From Sphingomonas sp. R647 (lineage in GTDB: Bacteria > Pseudomonadota > Alphaproteobacteria > Sphingomonadales > Sphingomonadaceae), in contig NZ_JAIQXT010000005.1 of the NCBI RefSeq assembly GCF_020177055.1, positions 372,001-436,000 on the forward strand: a stretch of 64,000 nt of DNA, written 5' to 3'. Numbering within the stretch: position 1 is the stretch's first letter; every line of letters starts with the position of its first letter. Below the pieces are notes generated by a model, which searched no databases, was not told the DNA's origin, and was given only the letters and a program-made list of their open reading frames with translations. Below, one piece after another: positions 40,415 to 49,867 of the stretch. A program made the position numbers and the translations under genes.

Positions 40415-42346
40415 TCACGCCGGGTTGTGCTTCGCCAGAAACGCCTCCAGCGCCTTGAGGAATTCGACGCGGTCTTCCTGCCGGGTGAAGTGATGGTCGG
40501 CCAGGGGCTGGACGATATAGGTCACGTCCTTACCCGCGCTTTTGAGCTTTTGCGCCATCACCCGCGACTGGATGATCGGCACGACGCGATCCTCCTCACC
40601 ATGCATGAGCAGCACCGGGATGCTGAACGCAGCGGGGAAGTTGACCGGCGACACATCCTTCAGATCGGGAGCCTGCGCGCGCAGCCAGTCGCCCCGCGCT
40701 TCGGCAAAGAGGAAACCGCGCTGATGCCGCAGCATCCGGTTGAGATCCGAGACCCCGGCATAAGACACCGCGCAGCGATATTTGTCGCCGTCACGCTGCG
40801 CCGCGCGGAGCGCCGCATAGCCGCCATAGGATGCGCCGACCATGCACACCCGCTTGGGATCGGCGATGCCCTGATCCGCCAGCGCCTTGATCGCGTCGTC
40901 CAGATCGTCCTGCATCGCCAGGCCCCATTGTCCCTCGCCCTTGTCCTGGAACTTGGTGCCGTAGCCCGTCGAGCCGCGATAATTGGGCTGGACCACCGCA
41001 TAGCCGCGATCGGCGAGAAACTGCGCCCACCAGTCCCACACTTCGCTGTCGCGCACACTGGGGCCGCCATGCGGCATTACGATCAGCGGCAGCTTGCCCG
41101 TCTTGCCGCGCGGCAGCGTCAACACGGCGGCGATCTCCAGCCCGTCCCGCGCCTTGTAGCGAATCGTCCTTACCGGGTGCATCCGCTTGAGCCCGATCGT
41201 GCGGTTGTCGAAGGCAAGTGGGCTCAGCACGCGGGTGTCGTTGCGAAAAACCAGCCACGCGCCGGGCGAGTCCGCTCCGCCGACATTGACGACTGCTGCC
41301 TGCCCATCGCGGCTCAACGAGCTGATCTCCACCTGCCCGCCCTTGACCTGCCCAGCGATCGCGGTGTGCATCGCCGCCATCTCCGGGTCGATCCAGCGGA
41401 TCATCGGGCGATTTTCTTCGACATAAACGCCGGCGAAGCCGTCGCCGTTTATATTCGCGATGACCCCGCCAACGTCATAGCCGGGTGTCGCGAACAGCTG
41501 TTTTCCTCGCTGAAGCGTCGCGAGGTCGTATTCATAGAGCGCGGAATAGCCCTGCTCGTCATCCTCGATCACCAGCGCCTTGTTCTTGTCGCGCAGGAAC
41601 AGCGACGGGACGGTCAGCCGGTCCTTGCCCCGCTTCGCCCGATCGACGGTGCGGACGGGCGCATCGGCACTCTCGCGATAGAGCAGGCGGCTCGACCGCC
41701 CGTCGAGGCTCGATCCGATGCCCATACGAATGACCCCGTCGCGGTCGGCATACCAGTCGAGCACACCTTCGCGCGGCCCCTGGACCAGACGGCGTTTGCC
41801 GGTGGCCAGATCGACTTCCTCAACCTTGGACCAGAAGCCGGGGCGGTCGATATAGATTGATGTCTGGTAAGCGAGCATCACGCGCGCCGAGCCGTCGCGG
41901 GCCGCCCACACGATGTCGTCGCCGCGTTGCGCCGCATCCTTGTCCGCGATGGGCACCATCTGGCCGGTCGATGTCTGGATTCCGATCGCGCGCCTTACGT
42001 AGAAGTTGGTGCCCTCGACATTCTGCTCGCGTCCGACCCCGACCACGATCCAGTCGTCATTGACCCAGCGCCACCAGTTGAGATCGACCTTGCCGGGATG
42101 GATATAGGTCGGCGCAACCCCGCCATCGACCGCGATCACGGCGAGGAACATCTGTCCATCGCGTGCCAGCCGCGCAACGATCCGCTTGCCGTTCGGCGAA
42201 ATGCGCGGACGTTCGATCTGCGGGAGTTCCGCAAATACCTCGAGCGGGAGCGGCGGGCGCGCGGTTGTCGATGCGGGTGCGGACACCTGGGCCACCGCCA
42301 CTGGAGCTGCAACAAGCGCCAGCACCGCCATGAAAAGACGCGACAT
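40415..42346 (-). CDS. S9-family prolyl oligopeptidase-like peptidase, exported, 643 aa
   Basis: Serine peptidase of the S9 (acylaminoacyl/dipeptidyl) family. A signal peptide (MAVLALVAAPVAVA) points to the periplasm. After a beta-propeller region (about 40-370) comes the alpha/beta hydrolase: HGGPSVRDSEVWDWW, the nucleophile GASYGGYAAL, Asp in MHGEEDRVVP, and His in ADHHF. ATG 42346 has AGGGGGAA upstream. Sphingomonads have many such peptidases; substrate unknown. Confidence 0.9.
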   Translation of the reverse strand: MSRLFMAVLALVAAPVAVAQVSAPASTTARPPLPLEVFAELPQIERPRISPNGKRIVARLARDGQMFLAVIAVDGGVAPTYIHPGKVDLNWWRWVNDDWIVVGVGREQNVEGTNFYVRRAIGIQTSTGQMVPIADKDAAQRGDDIVWAARDGSARVMLAYQTSIYIDRPGFWSKVEEVDLATGKRRLVQGPREGVLDWYADRDGVIRMGIGSSLDGRSSRLLYRESADAPVRTVDRAKRGKDRLTVPSLFLRDKNKALVIEDDEQGYSALYEYDLATLQRGKQLFATPGYDVGGVIANINGDGFAGVYVEENRPMIRWIDPEMAAMHTAIAGQVKGGQVEISSLSRDGQAAVVNVGGADSPGAWLVFRNDTRVLSPLAFDNRTIGLKRMHPVRTIRYKARDGLEIAAVLTLPRGKTGKLPLIVMPHGGPSVRDSEVWDWWAQFLADRGYAVVQPNYRGSTGYGTKFQDKGEGQWGLAMQDDLDDAIKALADQGIADPKRVCMVGASYGGYAALRAAQRDGDKYRCAVSYAGVSDLNRMLRHQRGFLFAEARGDWLRAQAPDLKDVSPVNFPAAFSIPVLLMHGEEDRVVPIIQSRVMAQKLKSAGKDVTYIVQPLADHHFTRQEDRVEFLKALEAFLAKHNPA

Positions 42347-42449
42347 TATTCCCCCTACTCCGTTTCCACGCAAAATGTCCGGGCAGCGCGCGGCACGCAA
42401 GCGATTCGGCGCGGTTGCCCCATCCCCGCCCCGCCGCTATCCCCGCGCG

Positions 42450-43115
42450 ATGCTCAAGCTCTTTATCGGCAACAAGGCCTATTCCTCCTGGTCGCTGCGC
42501 GGCTGGCTCGCGTGCAAGCTCTCCGGGCTTCCGTTCGAGGAAGTGGTGGTCCCGCTCTACGATCAGGACTGGGACCAGCGCCGCGAGGGCGACGAATTCG
42601 CGCCGTCGTCGGGCAAGGTGCCGATCCTGTGGGACGGCGACGCGGTGGTGTGGGACAGCCTCGCCATCGTCGAATATCTCAACGAGAAATCGGGCGGCGA
42701 CAAATTCTGGCCGACCGACCCCGCTGCGCGCGCGATGGCGCGGTCGATGGCGGCGGAAATGCACTCGGGCTATGCCGCGCTGCGCCGCAAGCACAGCATG
42801 AACATCCGTCAGGTCTACCCGCCCAGGACCCCCGACGAAGACGTGATGCACGACATCCAGCGGATCATGGAGCTATGGGCCCAGGCCCGCGCGCGCTACG
42901 GCAGCGACGGCGAATTCCTGTTCGGCCAGTTCGGCGCGGTGGACGTGATGTTCGCGCCGGTCGTCACCCGCTTCGTCACCTACTCCCTTCCCGTCGCCCG
43001 CTTTGCGCCAGCCTATATGAACGCGGTGCTCCAGCATCCCTTCATGCAGGACTGGATCGCGGGCGCGCAGGAAGAGGAATGGGTGATCGAGCAGTTCGAG
43101 CAGGAAGCGGTTTGA
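42450..43115 (+). CDS. Glutathione S-transferase family protein, 221 aa
   Basis: Thioredoxin-fold N-terminal domain (LFIGNKAYSSWSLRGWLACK, GKVPILWDGDAVVWDSLAI) and an all-helical C-terminal domain ending in PFMQDWIAGAQEE. The SSWS near residue 12 is the catalytic Ser/Thr position of zeta- or theta-like GSTs. ATG 42450 follows the start of the family directly. It faces the cupin gene with a two-way terminator between. Confidence 0.9.
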   Translation: MLKLFIGNKAYSSWSLRGWLACKLSGLPFEEVVVPLYDQDWDQRREGDEFAPSSGKVPILWDGDAVVWDSLAIVEYLNEKSGGDKFWPTDPAARAMARSMAAEMHSGYAALRRKHSMNIRQVYPPRTPDEDVMHDIQRIMELWAQARARYGSDGEFLFGQFGAVDVMFAPVVTRFVTYSLPVARFAPAYMNAVLQHPFMQDWIAGAQEEEWVIEQFEQEAV

Positions 43116-43122
43116 TCTTCTA

Positions 43123-43148
43123 AGCCCCACCCCTAAAGGGGAGGGGCT
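43123..43148. terminator. Two-way terminator between GST and cupin genes
   Basis: AGCCCCACCCC and GGGGAGGGGCT form a stem with one A/A mismatch around TAAA. It lies exactly between convergent stops. Confidence 0.65.
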
Positions 43149-43156
43149 AGAGTCGT

Positions 43157-43603
43157 CTAAAACCCGCTGCCATCCTTCCGCCTGAACCCGCCGCCGTTCG
43201 CGAGATGCATGTCGATGTCGGGATAATGGCAGTCGCTCGCGGCAGCGCAGCCGATCGCGACGAACACGCAGTCGGCGTCGCTGCGGTTCTGAAGGACATG
43301 GCCATTGCCGTCGCCCTTGGGAAAGGCAGCGACGTCGCCGGCGCGCAGGACATGCTCGCCCGCATCATCGACCAGCACCGCTTCGCCCGCGATCATCACC
43401 ACCAGTTCATCCTCACCTTCATGCCAGTGGCGGTGCGCCGACCAAGCGCCGGGCTTGAGCGTGACATGGCTCGCACCGAAATCGGTGAGGCCCGATGCGG
43501 GGGCAAGGCGGCGGTACCAGCGGCCCTGCACCACATCGGCATATTCGGCGGGATAGCCGGTCGCGTTGGTCTGCGGGATTGTGTCGAGGTCGAGCTTGGG
43601 CAA
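43157..43603 (-). CDS. Cupin-domain protein, 148 aa
   Basis: Single cupin barrel. Motif 1 is HRHWHEGEDELVVMIAGE with two His and a Glu as metal ligands, and motif 2 is DVAAFPKGDGNGHVLQN. Probably a metal-binding enzyme or sensor; substrate unknown. The start is TTG 43603 with GGGAGG five to ten bases before it. Divergent from dapE with 26 bases between starts. Confidence 0.82.
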   Translation of the reverse strand: MPKLDLDTIPQTNATGYPAEYADVVQGRWYRRLAPASGLTDFGASHVTLKPGAWSAHRHWHEGEDELVVMIAGEAVLVDDAGEHVLRAGDVAAFPKGDGNGHVLQNRSDADCVFVAIGCAAASDCHYPDIDMHLANGGGFRRKDGSGF

Positions 43604-43629
43604 AGGAGCCTCCCAGTGAAGGAGCGAAT

Positions 43630-44751
43630 ATGCCCGATGTCGTCGACCTGACCAAGGCGCTGATCGCCGCGCCCAGCATCACCCCGGCGCGGGGCACGGT
43701 GTTCGATGTGCTGGAGGCGGCGCTGATCCCGCTCGGCTTCGACGTCGAGCGGTTCGTGGCGGGTGAGGCACCCGACGGCCCGGTCGAAAACCTGCTCGCG
43801 GTGCGTAGCGCAGGGCTGGGGCCGCATTTCGCCTTTGCCGGGCATCTCGACGTGGTCCCGCCGGGCGAGGGCTGGGCCAGCGGCGCGTTCGAGCCGGAGA
43901 TCCGCGGCGACCTGCTTTATGGCCGGGGCGCAGTGGACATGAAGGGCGCGATCGCGGCGTTCGTGGCGGCACTCGCCCCCCTGCCCGCTTCCGGCACCGT
44001 CAGCCTGATCATCACAGGGGACGAGGAAGGGCCGGCGACCTATGGCACGCTCGCGATCATGGAACGAATGGCGGCACGCGGGCTGACCCCGGACCTGTGC
44101 CTGGTGGGTGAGCCGACCTCGGCGCATCGGTTGGGCGACACGATCAAGATCGGGCGGCGCGGATCGACCGTCATCGATATCGAGGTGCCGGGGCGGCAGG
44201 GCCATGTCGCCTACCCGCACCTTGCCGACAATCCCGTGCCGCGCCTCGTCCGCGCGCTGGCGGAGATCGACGCAATCGTGCTCGACCAAGGCACGGACTG
44301 GTTCCAGCCGTCGAATATCGAGGTGATCGACCTTGAGGTCGGCAATCCCGCGACCAACGTCATCCCCGGCCGGGCCAAGGCGCGCATCTCGATCCGCTTC
44401 AACGACCAGCATCGCGGGACCGACCTGATCGCGCGGGTGCAGGACATCGTCCACACGCACGCCCCCGCCGGAATCGTGCGCGGCCGCGTCTATGGCGAGG
44501 CGTTCCTGACGGAGCCGGGCGCCCTGTCCACGCTCGTCGCCGATGCGATCCGCTCAGAGAACGAGGTCGAGGCGGAACTGTCCACCAGCGGCGGCACGTC
44601 CGACGCGCGCTTCCTGTCGCGCATCTGCCCGGTGGTCGAATTCGGCCTGCTCAACGCGACGATGCACAAGCTGGACGAGGCCGTCGCGCTGGACGATCTG
44701 CACGCGCTGACGCGGATTTACGCGGGCGTGCTGGGCCGGGTGTTCGGGTAG
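43630..44751 (+). CDS. dapE: Succinyl-diaminopimelate desuccinylase DapE, 373 aa
   Basis: Zinc hydrolase of lysine and peptidoglycan precursor synthesis (N-succinyl-LL-diaminopimelate to LL-diaminopimelate). Key blocks are FAGHLDVVPPGEGW, GRGAVDMKGAI, ITGDEEGPATYGT with the catalytic Glu, and LVGEPTS. The lid domain has GRRGSTVIDIEV, and a late TSGGTSDARF. GAAGGAGCG precedes the ATG. Length is normal. Confidence 0.95.
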   Translation: MPDVVDLTKALIAAPSITPARGTVFDVLEAALIPLGFDVERFVAGEAPDGPVENLLAVRSAGLGPHFAFAGHLDVVPPGEGWASGAFEPEIRGDLLYGRGAVDMKGAIAAFVAALAPLPASGTVSLIITGDEEGPATYGTLAIMERMAARGLTPDLCLVGEPTSAHRLGDTIKIGRRGSTVIDIEVPGRQGHVAYPHLADNPVPRLVRALAEIDAIVLDQGTDWFQPSNIEVIDLEVGNPATNVIPGRAKARISIRFNDQHRGTDLIARVQDIVHTHAPAGIVRGRVYGEAFLTEPGALSTLVADAIRSENEVEAELSTSGGTSDARFLSRICPVVEFGLLNATMHKLDEAVALDDLHALTRIYAGVLGRVFG

Positions 44752-44754
44752 GGC

Positions 44755-46431
44755 TTACGCCCGCAGCGCCAATCGCGGCGCGGCGCTCGCCCATTCGAGG
44801 AACGCGGCCTCCGGCATCGGCTTGGCGATGACATAGCCCTGGAGGATGTCGCAGCCGATCACGCGCAGCACTTCCAGCTGCGCCTCGGTCTCGATCCCTT
44901 CGGCCACCACTTCGCAACCGATGCCGTGGATCAGACCGATCACCGCATGCGCGATGGTCCGCGCCTCGGCATTGGTCGCGACATTCTCGACCAGGCTGCG
45001 GTCGAGCTTCACCCGGTCGAGCGGCAGGTCACGCAGGCGCGCAAGGTTGGAATAGCCGGTGCCGAAATCATCGACCGCCACCGTCGCGCCGTCGCTACGC
45101 AGCGCGGCGATCGCATCAATCACCTCGCGCGAGCAGTGCATCGCCAGCGTCTCGGTAATCTCCAGCTCCAGCAACCGCGCTGGCGCACCGGCGGTCTGCA
45201 TCGCTTCGCGCAGACGGCGGAAGAAGGCGGCATGGTCGAGCTGGCGCGGGCTGATATTCACCGCCATCCGCTGCTCGATCCCCATCTCGCCCCAGCGCGC
45301 GATCGTCGCGGCGACATGTTCGACCACCCAGTCGCCGATCTCGACGATCAGGCCGGTCTCTTCGGCCCGTCCGATGAAGCTGCCGGGCAGGCATAGCCCG
45401 CGCGTCGGATGCTGCCAGCGCAGCAGCGCTTCGGCGGCGACGATGCGGCCGTCGCCCGCGCTGATCTGCGGCTGATAGACCAAAGTGAACTGGTTGCGCT
45501 CGACCGCCATGCGCAAATCGCTTTCGAGCAGTGCGCGTTCGGCGATCTCGTTGGCGAGCTGGTCGGTGAAATGTTCGGCGCGGCCCCGGCCCCTCGCCTT
45601 GGCGTGGTACATCGCCGCATCGGCAGCGCGCATCAGGTCGGTCAGCGACGAGCCATGCTCGGGCCGGATCGCGATGCCGACCGATGCGCCGATCGACACT
45701 TCCTGATCGGCCAGATCGAACGGCTCGGACAGCGCGAACAGGATGCCACGCCCGACGCGGTCGGCGTCGCGGACATGGCCCAGCTCGGGGAAATAGATCG
45801 TGAATTCGTCACCCGACAGGCGCCCGATCAGCGGCTGGCGCGCATCGCCCTCAATCGCGAAGCGGTCGGCGACGGCGCGCAGCCGGTTGGCGACCATGCT
45901 GAGCAGTTGATCGCCGACGGCATGGCCCAGCGTATCGTTGACCGCCTTGAACCGGTCGAGATCGATGAAGAACAGCGCCGCCATCGCGTCCGGCGGCAGC
46001 TCGGCCAGCATCCGCTCGCAACTGCGGCGGAAATGGGTGCGGTTGGGCAGGCCGGTGACCGGATCGAACAGCGCCAGCCGCTGAACGCTCTCGAGATTGG
46101 TGTGGAGCTGGCGGAACAGGCCGTCCATCGCATGGGCGAGCGGTGGAACGAACTGCTCGACCTCACGCGGGATTTCGCTCTGCAGATCGCCATTGGCAGC
46201 TTGGGTCAGGCGCTCGATCGCGGCGTCGATCGCCTCGGCGGTCGAGGCGATGGTACGCTCGGCATAGGCCCAGCACATCGCGGCACAAATGATCGCGGCG
46301 ATCAGCGCGCGGCTCGCGCTCGCGACATCGAACGGCCCGCGCGTGGTCGCGGCGAGCGCAAGGATGAAGACGAACGCCCCCGCGCACAACGCGAACGCAA
46401 TCGCGCGGCTTTTGAGCGAAAATCCGTCCAT
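44755..46431 (-). CDS. GGDEF-EAL cyclic-di-GMP protein, membrane bound, 558 aa
   Basis: Regulates cyclic di-GMP. Two N-terminal helices (about residues 8-60) are followed by a HAMP-like helix, then a GGDEF domain (about 125-285) with DLDRFKAVNDTLGH and RLSGDEF, a working variant of the motif. The EAL domain (about 300-545) has AEALLRWQHP, NISPRQLD, ELEITE, VDDFGTGYSNL and EGIET, so phosphodiesterase activity is likely. Both activities may be present, with one dominant. The start MDGFSLK is chosen because upstream codons are not protein-like. Confidence 0.92.
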   Translation of the reverse strand: MDGFSLKSRAIAFALCAGAFVFILALAATTRGPFDVASASRALIAAIICAAMCWAYAERTIASTAEAIDAAIERLTQAANGDLQSEIPREVEQFVPPLAHAMDGLFRQLHTNLESVQRLALFDPVTGLPNRTHFRRSCERMLAELPPDAMAALFFIDLDRFKAVNDTLGHAVGDQLLSMVANRLRAVADRFAIEGDARQPLIGRLSGDEFTIYFPELGHVRDADRVGRGILFALSEPFDLADQEVSIGASVGIAIRPEHGSSLTDLMRAADAAMYHAKARGRGRAEHFTDQLANEIAERALLESDLRMAVERNQFTLVYQPQISAGDGRIVAAEALLRWQHPTRGLCLPGSFIGRAEETGLIVEIGDWVVEHVAATIARWGEMGIEQRMAVNISPRQLDHAAFFRRLREAMQTAGAPARLLELEITETLAMHCSREVIDAIAALRSDGATVAVDDFGTGYSNLARLRDLPLDRVKLDRSLVENVATNAEARTIAHAVIGLIHGIGCEVVAEGIETEAQLEVLRVIGCDILQGYVIAKPMPEAAFLEWASAAPRLALRA

Positions 46432-46501
46432 TGCGATTGCGCGATCCCCCACGCCAGCCGGACCATCCGGCTTCCTGGAACGAAGGTATGCCGCGAAAGA
46501 G

Positions 46502-47089
46502 TTAAAAATTTCGCGCCGGCGACCGGGATCGGCGCAGCACGATATAGAGCGCGCCCTGCCCCCCATGCCGGGGATGCGCCCCGCGCACCGCCGCTATGGC
46601 ATCGGCATGGCGTGACGCCGCGAGCCAGTCGCCCACCGCCGCGCGGATCGCGCCACGCGCATGCGGCCGCTCGGACTCGGGGCGCGGCGGCTTGCCGGTG
46701 ATCAGCAGCAGCACCCGGTCCCCCCGCGCCACCGCCTGGTCGAGCCCGCGATCGAGCATCGCATGCGCGCTGGCGAGCGTATGGCCGTGCAGATCGATCG
46801 AACTTTCCGGCGCGACCAGGCCCCGCGACAGGCGACGATCCCACCCACCATCCAGCGTATCGCGCGGCGGCTTAGGTGGTGGCGGTGCGGGCTGGCGCGG
46901 CGGCGGAACCCGCCCCTTCACCCGTCTGGCCGGTTCTGGCTCGGGCGAAGGGGTCGCCACCGGTGCGGCAAAGGGCACGAGCGGTGGCGCCGGAACCGGC
47001 TTGGCCCGTGCAATCGGCGTCACGCTGGAAATCACGCGCTGCCACAGCGCCCGTTCCTCGGGCGAAAGCGCGCGCGGCGGGCGGGCCAT
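46502..47089 (-). CDS. Smr/MutS2-domain protein, 195 aa
   Basis: Smr-type nuclease or nucleic-acid binding domain. The C-terminal part has IDLHGHTLASA and LLLITGKPP, then RGAIRAAVGDWL and a final GGQGALYIVLRR, all typical. The N-terminal 75 residues are a proline/alanine-rich linker. It overlaps closely with mltA (3 bases apart) and is the last gene of the timA-mltA-smr operon. Confidence 0.9.
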   Translation of the reverse strand: MARPPRALSPEERALWQRVISSVTPIARAKPVPAPPLVPFAAPVATPSPEPEPARRVKGRVPPPRQPAPPPPKPPRDTLDGGWDRRLSRGLVAPESSIDLHGHTLASAHAMLDRGLDQAVARGDRVLLLITGKPPRPESERPHARGAIRAAVGDWLAASRHADAIAAVRGAHPRHGGQGALYIVLRRSRSPARNF

Positions 47090-47092
47090 GGA

Positions 47093-48358
47093 TCAGTCGC
47101 GCGCGGCGCCGAGCCGCTGTAGCGTTCCCTTGGGCAGCAGCAGCCACGCGGTCCCGCGCGCGGCCATGCCGCCGGCAATCGCGCGCGCATCGTCGCCCGC
47201 GCCCCAGAAGGTATCGAAGCGGTTGGACCCCTTGATCGCGCCACCAGTATCCTGCGCGATCCACAGGCCATTGGCGTCCTGCCGATCCATCGACAGGAAC
47301 ACCGGCGCGCCCAGCGGCACGAATTTCGGATCGGTCGCGACCGTCGCCAGCGCCGTCACCGGAATCCCGAGCGCGCCCAGCGGACCCGCCCCGGTCAACT
47401 CTCGGAAGAACACATAGCTTTTGTTCTCGCGCATGATCGCCGTGCCCTGTGCGGGGTTGGCGCGCAGATAGGCCATAATGCCCTGCATCGACGCCTGCCC
47501 GCGCTGGACCAAACCGCGGTCGAGCATCAGCTTGCCGATGCCGGTATAGTCGCGCCCGTTCTGGCTGGCATAGCCGATGCGCATCACCCCGCCATCAGGC
47601 AGGCGCAGGCGGCCCGAGCCCTGGATCTGCAGGAAGAACAGCTCGACCGGATCGGCGGCCCAGGCGATTTCCAGCCCGCGCCCGGCGAGCGCACCCTGCT
47701 CGATCGCGGTGCGGTCGTGATAGGGAACCAGCTTGGTGCCATCGACGCGACCGCGGATCGACTTGCCCGCCAGCGTGTCGGTGAAGCCGCCCAGATCGAC
47801 ATCGATCAGATCGGTCGGGCGGGCATAGACCGGCACTTCATAACCGGGGCGACGCGTGCGCGATCCGGCGATCTCGGGCTCATAATAGCCGGTCGCGAAT
47901 GCCTTGCCGTCGGCGACCTGCACCGTTTCGAAATAGCGCGCGAAGAAGGTCGCGGCGTCGCGATCCTGCGTCGTACGCGCGGCATCGCAGGCCGGTTGCC
48001 AGTCCGCGCCGCGCGAAAGACCGCTCGCATCGGTACGGCGGACCAGTGTCGCACAGCTGAGCTTGAACGCGCCCAATGCCCGGGCCGCGGCGGCCATCGT
48101 GATCGGCAGATCCTCGACAGCCGGCCCTGCGAGCAATCCGGCGGCGGCGGCGGTGGTGACACCCGTCGGGACCGGCGCGGCAGGTGCCGGGGTCAGCGGG
48201 GTGGCGGCAACCGGCTGGCGCACCGGAACACCGCCGCTCGACGGTGCAGGCCGCACGGGCGCCGCTCCACCAGTGGCGGGTCGACCCGCCGGAACCACTC
48301 CGGACGAACACGCGCCCAACAGCGCGGCGCAAGCCGCTACTCCCCAAGCGCGCATCAT
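47093..48358 (-). CDS. mltA: Membrane-bound lytic murein transglycosylase A, 421 aa
   Basis: Cleaves peptidoglycan glycan strands to 1,6-anhydro products. It is a lipoprotein (AACAALLGACSSG). The MltA domain has ATGYYEPEIAGSR, FFLQIQGSGRLRLPDGG and NGRDYTGIGKL, and the 3D domain with catalytic Asp residues shows DTGGAIKGSNRFDTFWG. A proline/alanine linker separates lipid anchor and enzyme. Start may be ATG 48358 or the next ATG three bases on; AAGGGGG lies upstream. Confidence 0.93.
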   Translation of the reverse strand: MMRAWGVAACAALLGACSSGVVPAGRPATGGAAPVRPAPSSGGVPVRQPVAATPLTPAPAAPVPTGVTTAAAAGLLAGPAVEDLPITMAAAARALGAFKLSCATLVRRTDASGLSRGADWQPACDAARTTQDRDAATFFARYFETVQVADGKAFATGYYEPEIAGSRTRRPGYEVPVYARPTDLIDVDLGGFTDTLAGKSIRGRVDGTKLVPYHDRTAIEQGALAGRGLEIAWAADPVELFFLQIQGSGRLRLPDGGVMRIGYASQNGRDYTGIGKLMLDRGLVQRGQASMQGIMAYLRANPAQGTAIMRENKSYVFFRELTGAGPLGALGIPVTALATVATDPKFVPLGAPVFLSMDRQDANGLWIAQDTGGAIKGSNRFDTFWGAGDDARAIAGGMAARGTAWLLLPKGTLQRLGAARD

Positions 48359-48375
48359 GTCCCCCTTATGACCGA

Positions 48376-49020
48376 TCAAACTTCGTCGGTGTCGCTGAGC
48401 TTCCAGTTCGGATCGCCGCTGCCGAGCGTGCGGCTGAACGTCCAGGAATCATGCGTCTGCACCGCATCGCTCATCGATCCGGCGATCACGGTGCCGTCCT
48501 TGTCGCGGGTGATCGCGGCGATGTCGGCGTCGAAGCGCACGGTGATGCGTGCGGCCCGGCCATCCAGCGCGATGTCCGAAATCACCGCGCGCTCGATCCC
48601 GATCAGGCGGTTGTCGAGCGTCTCGCCGGCAGCATCACGCGCATCGATCGCGGCGATGAAGCTATCGCGGACCTCGGCTTCGACCAGCCACTCCAGCGTC
48701 TCGCGGTCGCCCTTCCAGAACGCTTCCAGAATCATGCGATAGGCCGACTTCGCGCCCTCAACGAACTGGCCGACATCGAACGACGGGTCAGCGGCGACCA
48801 GCGCGCGCAGACCGGATTCGGCACCGCTCTCCAGCGGGCGGGGACCCGCGTCACGGACTTCGGCCGGCATATCGATGGTACGCGGCATCTGCGGCGCGCC
48901 GACGCGCTCCTCCGCCGGTTTCGGCAGGGGCTGCTCATGCCCGGTGCGCTTGCCCAGCACCGAATAGAGGCGGAGCGCAAGGAACGCGGCAATCGCCGCA
49001 AACAGGATCACTAGATACAC
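48376..49020 (-). CDS. Tim44-domain membrane protein TimA, 214 aa
   Basis: Single N-terminal membrane helix (YLVILFAAIAAFLALRLYSVL) followed by a Tim44-like domain (about residues 75-210) with FVEGAKSAYRMILEAFWKGD and TVRFDADIAAITRDKDG. It is the alphaproteobacterial homologue of a mitochondrial import motor protein. GTG start at 49020. First gene of the operon with mltA and smr, and divergent from secB, the usual arrangement. Confidence 0.9.
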   Translation of the reverse strand: MYLVILFAAIAAFLALRLYSVLGKRTGHEQPLPKPAEERVGAPQMPRTIDMPAEVRDAGPRPLESGAESGLRALVAADPSFDVGQFVEGAKSAYRMILEAFWKGDRETLEWLVEAEVRDSFIAAIDARDAAGETLDNRLIGIERAVISDIALDGRAARITVRFDADIAAITRDKDGTVIAGSMSDAVQTHDSWTFSRTLGSGDPNWKLSDTDEV

Positions 49021-49196
49021 GTTGGCACCTTCTTTCTCTCCCGCAACATAGGCGGGAACACGCCGGGTTTCAAATCCGCGATTACGCCGCTTCGGACGCC
49101 CGTTGAAACGGGCAAGCGCCCCTGCTAGTCGCGACCGTCATCGCAACGCGGGTCGCCGCGACAATATCCCGAACACGCAAAGGAAGTTTCACGACC

Positions 49197-49697
49197 ATGG
49201 ATACGCCCGACACCGCAGCACCCCAGGCGAACGGCGCCGATACCGCCCCGTCGGTCGGCGTGATTTCGCAATATACCAAGGACTTCTCGTTTGAGAATCC
49301 GAACTCGCCCGCCATCTATCAGGTGCAGGGCCAGCCCGCATTCGACGTCCAGTTCAACATCGGCGCGGCCGAAGTGGCACAGGACGTCCATGAAGTGACG
49401 CTGAAGATCGACGTGCGCGCCACGATGGAAGAGCAAGTCGCGTTCATCATCGACCTCTCCTATGCGGGCCTGTTCGCGATCCGCAACGTGCCGGACGAGC
49501 ACCTCCAGCCCTTCCTGCTCGGCGAAGCGCCGCGCCTGCTCTTCCCGTTCGCGCGCCGTGTGCTGGCCGATGCCGTCCGCGACGGCGGCTTCCCGCCGCT
49601 GATGCTCGAGCCGATCGACTTCAACGGCCTGTACGAACAGCAGCGCGCGCAGCAGGATGCACAGAACCTGCTGGGCGGCGAGGCCGGCCAGGCGTAA
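49197..49697 (+). CDS. secB: Protein-export chaperone SecB, 166 aa
   Basis: Keeps preproteins unfolded for SecA. Family features are SQYTKDFSFENPNSP, FNIGAAEVAQDVHEVTLKI (in parts), AGLFAIRNVP, PRLLFPFARRVLADAVRDGG and PPLMLEPIDFNGLY. The length and the divergent timA gene are normal for the order. Confidence 0.95.
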   Translation: MDTPDTAAPQANGADTAPSVGVISQYTKDFSFENPNSPAIYQVQGQPAFDVQFNIGAAEVAQDVHEVTLKIDVRATMEEQVAFIIDLSYAGLFAIRNVPDEHLQPFLLGEAPRLLFPFARRVLADAVRDGGFPPLMLEPIDFNGLYEQQRAQQDAQNLLGGEAGQA

Positions 49698-49714
49698 AAG
49701 TGTTCGCCCCCTTC

Positions 49715-49848
49715 AATCCTCCCCTGCCAGGGGGAGGTGGCAGCGCGCAGCGCTGACGGAGGGGGCGGAAGCACGACGGTCGAGAGGACGTTCCCGTCCT
49801 CCCCCTCCGTCGCCTACGGCGCCACCTCCCCCTGGCGGGGGAGGATTG
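49715..49848. repeat. REP-like long inverted repeat between secB and murJ
   Basis: Two 28-base arms (49715-49742 and 49821-49848) are inverse copies with a single mismatch. They read CAATCCTCCCCTGCCAGGGG onward and its complement. Inner GACGGAGGGGG and CCCCCTCCGTC also pair. The whole can fold into one long hairpin. This looks like the intergenic repeat family common in sphingomonads; copy number cannot be judged here. Confidence 0.8.
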
Positions 49849-49867
49849 AGATAAGGGCGGGGAATCC

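Noticed and set aside
40427..41860. 477-codon plus-strand open frame opposite the S9 peptidase
   Set aside because: Antisense shadow; the peptidase triad is on the minus strand.
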